Assembly: GCA_900314745.1 (NCBI GenBank)
Contig: OMWK01000008.1
Location: 147,795 to 211,794 of the forward strand
DNA length: 64,000 bases
Origin: an uncultured Eubacteriales bacterium
GTDB lineage: Bacteria > Bacillota > Clostridia > Saccharofermentanales > Saccharofermentanaceae
Reading direction: 5' to 3'
The notes under the pieces are model-generated. The model saw nothing but the letters and a program-made list of their open reading frames with translations. It made no database searches and was not told the DNA's origin. The translations under genes and the position numbers were made by a program. Within the stretch, counting starts at the first letter, position 1, and the number at the start of each line of letters is the position of its first letter. Below, in pieces: positions 7,941 through 16,793 of this stretch.

Positions 7941-8864
7941 ATGAGGAGAAGAGCTTTTGTCGCCGCGCTGCTGGCATCTTCAATACTGCTCGCATCATGC
8001 AGTGCCCTTGATACCGGAAGCAGCAGAAGAAGGAACCGCGACAGGGACCGCGATGACGACGACGGTAACAGGACTTCGTTCACGAGACCCGTTCCCGAGA
8101 CGAGTGCCGAGACAGTTCCTATGCCTTCTGAGACGCGCGCACCTGCTGAGACTACTGAGACAACGGCCGTGAGCACCGCACAGGATGCGGAAGTCTCACC
8201 TGAAGTATATGCAAGCTATCTTGAAGTTCTTGAAGCAAACGAGGATGAGATACGCGCTTACGACTGGATGGGCATGGAGACAGCAGCTCCTGATTCCGAG
8301 CGCCTCATAGCTTATTCCGATACGCCGTGTGCGCTCGTTGACTTAACGGGCGACGGTCTTGAGGAACTTCTCATTATGTCGACCACTACAGGCTATAATG
8401 CCGATCTTCATGTTTACACATATAACAGCGATACCGGAAGCTGTGAGCCCATAATGGAGCTTCAGGGATTCGATGTTCTCGCGGGCGGCGGAGGAAGGTT
8501 CCTCATTGCCCAGCTCACCGACGGCTACCTGCTTATATACAAGGGCGAGGGCGACGAGGACTGGACTGATGTCTATGCAGTATTCGGTTTCCTGGATACC
8601 TCCACTTATCTCGGAGGCAGGCTCGAGTGCGATACGCATCTTGATGACGGGCAGAGTTCATATGTTTATGAGTACACACTGAACGGAGATACGATCGATG
8701 AGGATACGTTCGAGGAGAGCAAGAGCACGATGATAGATTATATCGGCACTGTTATCATGTATAACTTCGTAAGCGATCCCGACATGGTCTCTGCCTTGTC
8801 CGATATGACTCCGATCGCGATGTCTTACGACGACATGCACTCTTATCTTGAAGGATTGAGCTAA
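7941..8864 (+). CDS. lipoprotein with variable linker, paralogue 1
   Basis: 307 residues. The lipobox LLASC puts the lipidated Cys at position 20. An Arg/Asp-rich patch and a Thr/Glu-rich linker follow, then a globular domain from about residue 90 with repeated motifs shared with the next gene: AYDWMGME, CALVDLTGDGLEELLIMS, LQGFDVLAGGGG. The DLTGDGLEEL segment resembles an FG-GAP/calcium-binding Asp loop. The function is unknown. A strong ribosome site (AAAGGGGGA) precedes the ATG. It is the first of three consecutive lipoprotein genes that look co-transcribed. Confidence 0.85.
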   Translation: MRRRAFVAALLASSILLASCSALDTGSSRRRNRDRDRDDDDGNRTSFTRPVPETSAETVPMPSETRAPAETTETTAVSTAQDAEVSPEVYASYLEVLEANEDEIRAYDWMGMETAAPDSERLIAYSDTPCALVDLTGDGLEELLIMSTTTGYNADLHVYTYNSDTGSCEPIMELQGFDVLAGGGGRFLIAQLTDGYLLIYKGEGDEDWTDVYAVFGFLDTSTYLGGRLECDTHLDDGQSSYVYEYTLNGDTIDEDTFEESKSTMIDYIGTVIMYNFVSDPDMVSALSDMTPIAMSYDDMHSYLEGLS

Positions 8865-8877
8865 GGTACTGTATTAA

Positions 8878-9825
8878 GTGAAGAAGAGGGTAGTAGCAGC
8901 AACCGTAATCGCATCGGCTCTGGTGATGTCTTCGTGCAGCCTTTTCGGCGTGCGGGAGGAACCTGCTGAGGACTCCAGTATCCCGGAGTACTCCGAGACG
9001 GGTTCCGGGACCGGTGTCGAGACTTCGGCTTCCACAACACCCACGACGACACAGACCTTCTCTACTGCGATGGAGACAGAGTTTGTGATGGAACTGCCTC
9101 CGCCTTCAACACAGCATGAAGTTACTGACGACATCCGCAATGCAGCCTGCGGCAATTACCTTTCCGTCCTCGATTTAAGCGCATCCGATATCAGTGCCTA
9201 CAACTGGATGACCGTCGGCAACACACTCGCGCAGGAGTACGGCTTCATCGCACCTGACAACAGTATTCCATGTGCGTTTACAGACGTCACGGGCGACGGC
9301 CTCGAGGAACTCATAATAATGACCGCGGTCAACGACATGATGGCGGGAGTCGAGGTCTATTCGTATGATCCTTCAGAAGGGTATTCCAGGATAATCCTGT
9401 CGCTTCAGGGCGTCGATGTTCAGGCCGGAAACGGCGGTACATACATGTTCGGAACACTTGACAACGGAAGCTTCTTCGTATATTTAAGCAGCGGCAATGA
9501 CGAGTGGTATGACGACTACTCGGTCTTCGACTATAACGGCGAGACGGGCCTGATGGAGCAGGTGGGACGCCTCTCCATGCATGAGTATCCGGTAAACGAA
9601 GGCGCCGATACAATGAGGGAATACACGGTCAACGGCGAACTTATATCAGAGGACGACTTCAACAGCTGCAGGATAATGCTGCTCGGTCACCTGACGCAGA
9701 TACTTCAGTACAACGTCGTCGCGGATGCGCAGATGATCGATGCATTCAACAGAGTGCCGTGCATTGCCGTGCCTTATGAGAATGTGCGCGAGATAATACA
9801 GAACAGTATAGTTAACGGGGGATAA
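8878..9825 (+). CDS. lipoprotein, paralogue 2
   Basis: 315 residues starting at GTG 8878, with TAAGGT 9 bp upstream. The lipobox is VMSSC with Cys20. A Ser/Thr-rich linker leads to the same domain as the preceding protein (AYNWMTVG, CAFTDVTGDGLEELIIMT, LQGVDVQAGNGG, ending with similar AVPYENVREI). Clear tandem duplication followed by divergence. It lies 13 bp after paralogue 1 and 3 bp before the next lipoprotein gene. Function unknown; exposed on the outer face of the membrane. Confidence 0.85.
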   Translation: MKKRVVAATVIASALVMSSCSLFGVREEPAEDSSIPEYSETGSGTGVETSASTTPTTTQTFSTAMETEFVMELPPPSTQHEVTDDIRNAACGNYLSVLDLSASDISAYNWMTVGNTLAQEYGFIAPDNSIPCAFTDVTGDGLEELIIMTAVNDMMAGVEVYSYDPSEGYSRIILSLQGVDVQAGNGGTYMFGTLDNGSFFVYLSSGNDEWYDDYSVFDYNGETGLMEQVGRLSMHEYPVNEGADTMREYTVNGELISEDDFNSCRIMLLGHLTQILQYNVVADAQMIDAFNRVPCIAVPYENVREIIQNSIVNGG

Positions 9826-9828
9826 TCC

Positions 9829-10614
9829 ATGAACAGAAGAATAGTGGCGGCAGCGCTTATCACGGCATCGCTTCTGATGTCAGCATGCAGCATGACCGGC
9901 AAGGTCGATGAAGAGCGGGAGGAAACCGCAAGAAGTGCAGCGGAATCTGTAGAGACGATAGAGACTTCAGCCTCTGCGGCTGTTACTGAACCATCCGCTT
10001 CGACTTCTGCCATTGCTTCAGTTTCCGAGACTTCTGCCTTGGAGTCGGAGACTTCCGCTTCAGAGACTTCCGACGATATGATGCCTGCGGATGAGGAGGG
10101 CGTTCCTCTTGTCGAATCCGACGCTGCGGCATTCTTCGCCTCAACGGCTGACACATATCTTATGAGCAGCGGTGCCGGCGGATGGGGCGCATACATGGTC
10201 GTTAACAGCGACGGCACATTCGACTACAACTATCACGATTCAGATTACGACATGTTCTACATCTGCCACGCTCAGGGCAGGCTCGGCAATGTCATCAAGG
10301 TCGATGAATTCACTTATAAGGTCGAGATCGTTGAGATTACTTTTGAGTATGATGTTGATTCCGTGTGGTCCGTAACCGAGCCCGACGGTTCCGTAATCAA
10401 CTACACCGCGGCAGATTCATACGGACTTCATCAGGGCGATATCCTGACTTACTACGTGGGTGGCATCGAGAGTTCCCTGCTCCCTGAGGGCTACCTGTTC
10501 TGGTACCTCGCTCCCCGTGCGTTAGGCCCCGAGAATGTTCCCGATCCGTTCCCGCTCTCAGGCTATTACAATGCGGTTGAGGAGGCCGCTTATATCGAAG
10601 ACGACTACGAGTAA
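9829..10614 (+). CDS. lipoprotein, third gene of the cluster
   Basis: 261 residues with lipobox LMSAC, again with the lipidated Cys at position 20. Residues about 30-95 are a Ser/Thr/Glu/Ala-rich linker with repeated TSAS and ETS units. The C-terminal domain (from about 105: YLMSSGAGGWGAYMVVNSDG) differs from the two upstream proteins, having a compact beta-rich pattern ending in FWYLAPRALG. I recognise no family. The ribosome site CGGGGGA lies before the ATG. An alternating repeat array begins 39 bp after the stop. Confidence 0.82.
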   Translation: MNRRIVAAALITASLLMSACSMTGKVDEEREETARSAAESVETIETSASAAVTEPSASTSAIASVSETSALESETSASETSDDMMPADEEGVPLVESDAAAFFASTADTYLMSSGAGGWGAYMVVNSDGTFDYNYHDSDYDMFYICHAQGRLGNVIKVDEFTYKVEIVEITFEYDVDSVWSVTEPDGSVINYTAADSYGLHQGDILTYYVGGIESSLLPEGYLFWYLAPRALGPENVPDPFPLSGYYNAVEEAAYIEDDYE

Positions 10615-10652
10615 GGGGTAGGCGGCTGGTTTACGCCTCTTTTGCCCCGCGT

Positions 10653-10844
10653 GTGCACCAAAATCTGAAAAATCGCAATTTGGTGCACAGATTTTGGAAG
10701 ATTTCTGCACCAAATCATCGAAGAGTGATTTTTGGTGCACAGAAACAGCGATATTTGTGCACCAAATTCGTAAAAACGCGAGTTTGGTGCATTTTTTATG
10801 CGAAAAATGTGCACCAAATGCGGAAAAACCGCAAAATGGTGCAC
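10653..10844. repeat. array 1: eight alternating inverted copies of GTGCACCAAA at 26-bp steps
   Basis: GTGCACCAAA and its reverse complement alternate strictly, with copies beginning at 10653, 10679, 10705, 10731, 10757, 10783, 10809 and 10835. Every step is exactly 26 bp (10-bp motif plus 16-bp spacer). Copies 3, 6 and 8 each carry one or two substitutions. Spacers differ in sequence, but several are themselves hairpin-like (for example TGCGG-aaaa-CCGCA in the last one). The short reading frames crossing it on both strands are by-products of the repeat. See arrays 2 and 4. Confidence 0.93.
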
Positions 10845-10873
10845 AAAGTCATTCTGATATCAGAAAAAAGGGA

Positions 10874-13354
10874 TTACTTAACTACGATGTTAGCGATCCT
10901 TCCCTTAACATAGATGAACTTGACGATTGATCTTCCTGCAAGTGCGCTTACGAATCTCTCGTCGTTCTTGATGAGCTCTTCTACAGAAGACTGGTCAGCC
11001 TCGGAAGGAACGTTCTCCCTGAAGATGATCTTGCCGTTAAGCTGAACTGCGATCTCGACTGAATCCTTAACGAGTGCGGACTCGTCGAATGAAGGCCACT
11101 TCTGATTGAAGATCGAGTATTCGTTGCCGAATGTCTCACACCATGTTTCCTCGCAGAAGTGAGGTGCAAAAGGTGAGAGGATCAAGATCAGCTTCTCTAC
11201 AGCGTAGCGGTAGAACTCGGGAATCTTGTTCGGGTTCTGGCCGTACTTCGTGATCGCGTTCAGAAGCTCCATCATACGCGCGATGGAAGTGTTGAACTGG
11301 AATCTGTCGATGTCAGCCGTTGCGCTCTTGATAGTGTAGTTCAACGCGTAGTTGAGCTCCTTCTCCGCCTCGCCCATTGTGATGGAGGAGATGTCGGATG
11401 AAGGGATGGAAGAAGCTTCGGAAGCTGCGTTCTCGATACGGCGGATGAACTTCAATATTGCCTGGAGACCCTTGTCGGACCAGGGGCCGCCCTCGATGTA
11501 AGCGAAGCCGAATCCCAAGTATGTTCTGAATACGTCTGAGCCGTACTTGCTTATATAGTCGTCAGGTGCAACCGTGTTGCCCTTGCTCTTACTCATCTTC
11601 TGTCCGTCCTCGCCGAGGATAGTACCCTGGTGTACGAGACTTGTGAAAGGCTCATCAAAATCAAGCATGCCCATGTCGCGCATAGCCTTCGTGAAGAATC
11701 TCGCGTACAGCAGGTGCATGCATGCGTGCTCTGCGCCGCCTACGTACTTGTCGACAGGGCAGATCTTGTTGATGACGTCCTTGTTGAACATCTCGTTTGC
11801 ATTCTTATTATCGGGGTATCTGAACTGATACCATGAGGAATCAACGAAAGTATCCATCGTGTCGGGATCTCTTCTTGCATCGCCGCCGCACTTCGGGCAC
11901 TTGCAGTTCATGAATGCATCGCACTTGGCAAGAGGAGACTCGCCGTCAGGTGTGAACTCAACCTCGTAAGGGAGGAGGACAGGGAGGTCCTTCTCGGGAA
12001 CGGGTACGACGCCGCATGAAGGGCAGTGGATCATCGGGATAGGTGTACCCCAGTAACGCTGTCTGGAGATGAGCCAGTCACGGAGTCTGTAGTTGACCTT
12101 CCATTCGCCCATGCCGATCTTACTGAGCTCTTCGACAATTGCCTTCTGAGCCTCGTGCATCTCCATGCCGTCAAACTTATCGGAGTTAACGAGGTAACCC
12201 TTCTTCTCGCAGTAGGGGAGCTCGTCATCAACGCCCTTCTCGGACTGTACTACGCGGATGATGTCGAGACCGTACTTGTGTGCGAAGTCGAAGTCTCTGT
12301 CGTCGTGTGAAGGTACTGCCATTACGACACCCGTACCGTAACCTGCTACTACGTAATCAGCAGCCCAGATCGGTACCTTTCTGCCGTTCAAGGGGTGGAT
12401 GGCATATGCGCCCGTGAATACGCCCGTCTTCTCACGTGTCGTGGACATACGGTCGATCTCGGTTACCTTGGAAGTTGCCTTCTTGTACTCTTCTATAGCG
12501 TCGCGGCACTCGTCTGTCGTGAGCTTGTCGCAAAGCTCTGACTCCGGTGCGATTACGACATATGTGACACCCATGAACGTATCTACTCTCGTTGTGAAGA
12601 CCTCGAGCTTCATGTCAGTGCCGTCTTCGTTCTTAAGTCTCTTGCCGTCCTTCTCGACCCAGAGTGCCACCTGTGCGCCCTGTGATCTTCCGATCCAGTT
12701 TGTCTGCAGCTTCTTGGTCTTCTCGGGCCAGTCGAGCTTCGGCAGATCATCGAGGAGCTCCTGAGCGTACTCGGTGATCTTGAAGAACCACTGTGTCATG
12801 TTCTTGTGCTCTACTTCTGCGCCGCACCTCTCGCACGCGCCGTCAACTACCTGCTCGTTTGCAAGAACTGTCTTGCAGGAGGGGCACCAGTTTACGGGAG
12901 CGTTCTTTCTGTAGGCGAGGCCCTTTTCGAAAAGCTTCAGGAAGAACCACTGGTTCCACTTGTAGTACTCGGGGTCGCATGTCTTGACCTCATAGTCCCA
13001 GTCTACCGTTGTGCCCATGGCGCGCAGCTGATGCTCCATAGTCTCGATATTCTTAAGGGTGGAGTCCTTGGGGTGGATACCCGTCTTGATGGCGTAGTTC
13101 TCAGCAGGAAGTCCGAAGGAGTCGAAGCCCATCGGGTGGAACACATTGTAGCCCTGCATGCGCTTGAATCTTGACCAGGAGTCCGTAAGAGAATAGTTGT
13201 ACCAGTGTCCAAGGTGGAGCTTGGCACCGGAAGGATAAGAGAACATCTCAAGGCAGTAAAGCTTCTTGCCTTCCTTGTTCGGATCGAACTTGTAAAGCCC
13301 TGTTTCTTCCCATTTCTTCTGCCACTTGGCGTCGGTCTCAACTGAATAGGACAT
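10874..13354 (-). CDS. leuS: leucyl-tRNA synthetase
   Basis: 826 residues from the ATG at 13354, the normal bacterial LeuRS length; an in-frame extension to 13393 lacks a ribosome site, whereas AGAGGGTG lies just before 13354. Class I signatures are HLGH (47-50) and KMSKSKGN near residue 590. The zinc-binding CPSCKT/CERCG and CPSCG/CPKCGG pairs, the CP1 editing insertion ([18 protein letters not shown]) and the tRNA-binding C-terminus are visible. It charges tRNA-Leu in the cytoplasm. The upstream gap to the divergent lipoprotein gene is too short for a T-box leader, which many Firmicutes relatives use. Confidence 0.97.
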   Translation of the reverse strand: MSYSVETDAKWQKKWEETGLYKFDPNKEGKKLYCLEMFSYPSGAKLHLGHWYNYSLTDSWSRFKRMQGYNVFHPMGFDSFGLPAENYAIKTGIHPKDSTLKNIETMEHQLRAMGTTVDWDYEVKTCDPEYYKWNQWFFLKLFEKGLAYRKNAPVNWCPSCKTVLANEQVVDGACERCGAEVEHKNMTQWFFKITEYAQELLDDLPKLDWPEKTKKLQTNWIGRSQGAQVALWVEKDGKRLKNEDGTDMKLEVFTTRVDTFMGVTYVVIAPESELCDKLTTDECRDAIEEYKKATSKVTEIDRMSTTREKTGVFTGAYAIHPLNGRKVPIWAADYVVAGYGTGVVMAVPSHDDRDFDFAHKYGLDIIRVVQSEKGVDDELPYCEKKGYLVNSDKFDGMEMHEAQKAIVEELSKIGMGEWKVNYRLRDWLISRQRYWGTPIPMIHCPSCGVVPVPEKDLPVLLPYEVEFTPDGESPLAKCDAFMNCKCPKCGGDARRDPDTMDTFVDSSWYQFRYPDNKNANEMFNKDVINKICPVDKYVGGAEHACMHLLYARFFTKAMRDMGMLDFDEPFTSLVHQGTILGEDGQKMSKSKGNTVAPDDYISKYGSDVFRTYLGFGFAYIEGGPWSDKGLQAILKFIRRIENAASEASSIPSSDISSITMGEAEKELNYALNYTIKSATADIDRFQFNTSIARMMELLNAITKYGQNPNKIPEFYRYAVEKLILILSPFAPHFCEETWCETFGNEYSIFNQKWPSFDESALVKDSVEIAVQLNGKIIFRENVPSEADQSSVEELIKNDERFVSALAGRSIVKFIYVKGRIANIVVK

Positions 13355-13430
13355 AATTAACACCCTCTTATTAATATTAAAATTAAACTTCACAATTTTA
13401 CCACGCTTTAATTTGCTGTCAAAGTGCTGT

Positions 13431-13436
13431 TATAAT
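13431..13436 (+). promoter_or_regulatory. -10 box just upstream of the GLUG lipoprotein start
   Basis: A perfect TATAAT ends 6 bp before the ATG at 13443, so the expected start point coincides with the start codon (leaderless mRNA). The -35 region (TTTAAT at about 13407-13412) is weak. Confidence 0.5.
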
Positions 13437-13442
13437 AGCGGC

Positions 13443-15533
13443 ATGGATAGATTGAAAAGATTTTTGAGCGTTATGACAGCCGCGGCGCTTATGGTATCAG
13501 CGGCATCCTGTGATAGAGGCGGGAAAACCCGCGAAGATGAAGATCCTGAGGAGACCGAAGTCCTCGAGACTGCTTCTGAGCGTGATGCGCTTCCTTTGAC
13601 GGCGGACGGCCTTGACGGTGTGTGGCTTACAGAAGAAGGATACTTCTGCGAGTTTAATATGGATGAGATGTTTTTCCGCGATCTGTGGGGACTTAAGTAC
13701 GACATAATCTCCGTTTCTGATGATCACCTCATGATAGTGATGCAGCCTGTGGATTACACGTATTTCTCGCCTGCGACCGTGCTTCCCGTTAACGATGTCA
13801 TTGAGCTTGATGTCGACTTCTACGGAGATTCCATAGACCTTCTCGGGAGGACCTGCTACAGAAGTGATTCAGATACGGGATCGGGCTATGACGAGAGCGT
13901 AAGATCGGGTATTGCGGGACAGACGTTTACGATCGGAACATATCTTGGCAATATCGAATGGACCTTTAACGATGACATGAGCGGGATATTCATATCCGGT
14001 CTTGATACCGAGACTTCCGTCGAGATCACGGATTATGAAGGCGGAATAATGGCGTATGAGGATGAGACCGGTGCTTCGGGTGAGCTGATCATCAGATATA
14101 TTAACGGCGAGCTTGTCTGGTGCGCGGACGGCGACGTGCTTCAGCTTGGAAGTTTTCAGATAACAGATCCGTCGGACTGGGTCCGCTACGACAGCGAGAC
14201 GGGCGAATTGACAGTGCTTCAGTTTAGTCCCAAGGTTGCTTCCGGTGACGACAGTGTGCCTGTCATGCTGGGACTTTACGGTTCGCAGGATCTGTCTTAC
14301 ATGGGTCAGTCATATTCTGCGATAAGCCTCTGCGATGGTCTGTATAGACTTAATGCAGGAAACGAGTATATGGTAAACGCGGCAAATCCGTATGCTTATG
14401 AGCTTATAAGACGTGCGGAATACATCGAGCAGCCGGAGGGAAGCCTGAATTTATATGAGTACGATTTTGACCAGGGCAATCTTACTTACGAGAAGTACGA
14501 TAACGAGTGGCCTTCTGATGTGATCCATTTCTACAGGATCGCCGATTACAACTGGCATTCTGCTTTCCCTGATTATGATACGACGATGGTGCTTACTGAC
14601 GGATACCGCGCGGAATTCAATGAAGACAGGGAGGCGGAGTTAAGCTTCACGTTTGACAGCCCGTCTTCCGATGATGTCTGCATCTACCGCATAGACGATA
14701 ATGACGAGCTGATCCCGGTGGATACGGTTATTTCCGGGGGCACTGCGACAGCTTCGATAAGCGAGGACGGAGTGTATGTTCTGTCGTACAATGTCTCCAA
14801 TTACGGAGATATATCCGAAGAGAATTATTTTGCTATGGATCCTCATGATTCGGCATGGGCAAGAAGCGGTGAGGCAGGGGATATTCCGGATCTTGTCGAT
14901 ATGGATTATATCGAGCAAAGCTATGACTCCGTGTTTGTAATCGACAGCGCTGAGGATCTTGCTTCCCTGACGTATTTTATCAACACTTATCCGAGGGATT
15001 ATGATGACGGTTTCTGCGTCTGGGCAGATGTTGTTGAAGACATTGATCTTAGTGGCTACGAGTGGGCGCCAATGGGAACTTCTGAGTTTCAGTTCTCCGG
15101 CCTGTTCTGCGGTAACGGTCATACGATAAGAGGACTTACGATAAGAAATGATAGCGAGAGTAACGCATTCTTCGGCAGTATGTATGCCAGTAATATTGTC
15201 GGCTTAAACATAGAAGAAGCCTTCATCACCGGGCAGTCTGCTCATCTCATGTTCTCTTATTCGAGCACGACGGATTTTATCGACTGCCATGCTGAAGGTG
15301 AACTGCCTGATAATCCGGATACCGGCATAGATCTGTTCCCTGATTATTCGGATTACGGGAATAACGGGTATCACTATTGTTCGTACAGCATAATCAACGG
15401 CTACGGAGAACTGTTTGAGGATGAATTCTCTTCTAACTACCCGCGCCCGAATGAAATGAATGATGTAGAGAATCATTTTGACCCTGACGGGGACGGAGTA
15501 TTCGATTATTCTGAAGATTATTTCTTTGACTGA
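13443..15533 (+). CDS. large lipoprotein with GLUG-like C-terminal repeats
   Basis: 696 residues from ATG 13443; a longer reading from 13413 lacks a ribosome site. The lipobox is VSAASC (Cys23). Residues about 25-470 are beta-rich and acidic without a family I recognise. Residues about 495-620 resemble the secreted GLUG-type repeat region (IDSAEDLASLTYFIN, DIDLSGYEWAPMG, FSGLFCGNGHTIRGLTI, FFGSMYASNIVGLNIE). The tail is acidic and carries a DPDGDGVFDYSED calcium-loop-like motif. It is probably a surface-exposed lipoprotein, perhaps in adhesion or polymer binding; the role is inferred. Confidence 0.83.
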   Translation: MDRLKRFLSVMTAAALMVSAASCDRGGKTREDEDPEETEVLETASERDALPLTADGLDGVWLTEEGYFCEFNMDEMFFRDLWGLKYDIISVSDDHLMIVMQPVDYTYFSPATVLPVNDVIELDVDFYGDSIDLLGRTCYRSDSDTGSGYDESVRSGIAGQTFTIGTYLGNIEWTFNDDMSGIFISGLDTETSVEITDYEGGIMAYEDETGASGELIIRYINGELVWCADGDVLQLGSFQITDPSDWVRYDSETGELTVLQFSPKVASGDDSVPVMLGLYGSQDLSYMGQSYSAISLCDGLYRLNAGNEYMVNAANPYAYELIRRAEYIEQPEGSLNLYEYDFDQGNLTYEKYDNEWPSDVIHFYRIADYNWHSAFPDYDTTMVLTDGYRAEFNEDREAELSFTFDSPSSDDVCIYRIDDNDELIPVDTVISGGTATASISEDGVYVLSYNVSNYGDISEENYFAMDPHDSAWARSGEAGDIPDLVDMDYIEQSYDSVFVIDSAEDLASLTYFINTYPRDYDDGFCVWADVVEDIDLSGYEWAPMGTSEFQFSGLFCGNGHTIRGLTIRNDSESNAFFGSMYASNIVGLNIEEAFITGQSAHLMFSYSSTTDFIDCHAEGELPDNPDTGIDLFPDYSDYGNNGYHYCSYSIINGYGELFEDEFSSNYPRPNEMNDVENHFDPDGDGVFDYSEDYFFD

Positions 15534-15576
15534 ATAATTTGACATACATTTGAAATCATTTGTCGCATATATGCAA

Positions 15577-15604
15577 TTGATTTTGAGGTCTGTTAATGTA
15601 AAAT
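15577..15604 (+). promoter_or_regulatory. probable promoter of the mreB-family gene
   Basis: TTGATT (15577-15582) and TAAAAT (15599-15604) are 16 bp apart, with TG directly before the -10. The start would leave a leader of about 50 nt carrying the AAGAGG ribosome site. Confidence 0.4.
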
Positions 15605-15661
15605 TATTATGTTTAATATGCATAAATGCGCAATGCGCTTTCTATATAGAAGAGGTATTTT

Positions 15662-16672
15662 ATGGGTCTAGGAATGGAAATCGGTATCGATCTCGGTACC
15701 AGCAGTGTTTTGATATATGTCCGAGGTAAAGGCGTTGTTCTCAAGGAACCTTCAGTAGTAGCAGTTAATACAAAGACAGGTCGTGTTCTCGCAGTAGGTG
15801 AGAGCGCTTCCCTGATGCTCGGTCGTACACCCGGTGTCGTAGAGGCTATAAGACCTCTGCGTGAAGGAGTCATCTCTGACTTCCGTGCTACGGAAGTCAT
15901 GCTCAAGGCTTTCATCGGCCGTGTATGTACAGGTCTTCGTGCCACATACTTCAAGCCGACCATCGTAGTCTGTGTTCCTTCGGTTATCACGCCGGTTGAG
16001 CAGCAGGCTGTTGAGAATGCATGCCGTCACGCAGGTGCCAAGGATGTATTCCTTATCCGCGAGCCTATCGCAGCTGCCATCGGAGCCGGTATCGATATTA
16101 CTAAGGCTTCAGGTTCAATGGTTGTTGATATCGGAGGCGGTACGACAGATATCTCAGTTATCTCACTGTGCGAGCCTGTTGTAGATGCTTCTTTGAAGGT
16201 CGCAGGCGACAAGTTCGACGAGGCTATCATCAAGCACGTAAGACGTAAGCACAACATCCTCATCGGTGAGAAGACCGCTGAGATGCTTAAGATCCAAATT
16301 GGATGCGCATATCCGAGAGACGAAGAGCTCACTTTGGATGTAAGAGGACGTAACCTCATCACAGGTCTTCCTGCTGCAGTTACGGTATCTTCAACTGAGA
16401 TGCTCGAGGCTTTGGAGGAGCCCGTATCTTCCATCTTCGAAGCAGTTCACGTAGTACTCGAGAAGACACCTCCGGAACTTATGGCTGATATCTCACAAAG
16501 AGGTATCGTTATGACGGGCGGCGGCGCATTGCTCTACGGTCTCGACCGTATGCTTGCAACTAAGATCGGTATCGATGTTTACATCGCTCAGGATCCTATC
16601 TCCTGCGTAGCCATCGGAACCGGTAAGGCACTCGACATGATGGATAAGTTCGCAGCACTTGGTGATCAGTGA
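15662..16672 (+). CDS. mreB: MreB/Mbl-family rod-shape actin homologue
   Basis: 336 residues, typical MreB length. Actin-fold nucleotide motifs are visible: IDLGTSSVLIYVRGKG (phosphate 1), VVDIGGGTTDISVIS (phosphate 2) and GIVMTGGGALLYGLDRML (adenosine). PSVAVNTKTGRVLAVG and EPIAAAIGAGIDI are family blocks. It polymerises under the membrane and guides lateral wall synthesis. No mreC or mreD follows; the gene is alone and followed by a terminator, as is common for Mbl or MreBH paralogues, so it could be mbl rather than mreB. Confidence 0.93.
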   Translation: MGLGMEIGIDLGTSSVLIYVRGKGVVLKEPSVVAVNTKTGRVLAVGESASLMLGRTPGVVEAIRPLREGVISDFRATEVMLKAFIGRVCTGLRATYFKPTIVVCVPSVITPVEQQAVENACRHAGAKDVFLIREPIAAAIGAGIDITKASGSMVVDIGGGTTDISVISLCEPVVDASLKVAGDKFDEAIIKHVRRKHNILIGEKTAEMLKIQIGCAYPRDEELTLDVRGRNLITGLPAAVTVSSTEMLEALEEPVSSIFEAVHVVLEKTPPELMADISQRGIVMTGGGALLYGLDRMLATKIGIDVYIAQDPISCVAIGTGKALDMMDKFAALGDQ

Positions 16673-16723
16673 TCTGATTTATAGAAATCCGTATATATTT
16701 ATTCATATCAATGCAAAATAAGA

Positions 16724-16750
16724 GCCACTTCATTTCTGAAGTGGTTTCTT
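16724..16750. terminator. intrinsic terminator between convergent genes
   Basis: The stem CCACTTCA / TGAAGTGG (16724-16731 with 16737-16744) is followed by TTTCTT on the plus strand; an A-rich stretch on the other side gives partial function on the minus strand. It ends the mreB transcript and perhaps the DUF4214 transcript. Confidence 0.7.
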
Positions 16751-16793
16751 ATTGCGTTTAATTATCGAATGGTTTTGTTTTGTTGTTTTGTTA

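Noticed and set aside
10653..10844. CRISPR array at the 26-bp repeats
   Set aside because: The repeats alternate in orientation, the units are 10 bp, the spacers 16 bp, and there are no cas genes in the window.
10558..10930. Small ORFs across array 1 on both strands
   Set aside because: They translate the repeat in all frames, overlap each other, have no ribosome sites, and reflect lack of stops in a periodic sequence.
13355..13442. T-box leader for leuS
   Set aside because: The gap to the divergent gene is under 90 bp, too short for a T-box, and no NNUGGNACCNCG-like motif is visible.
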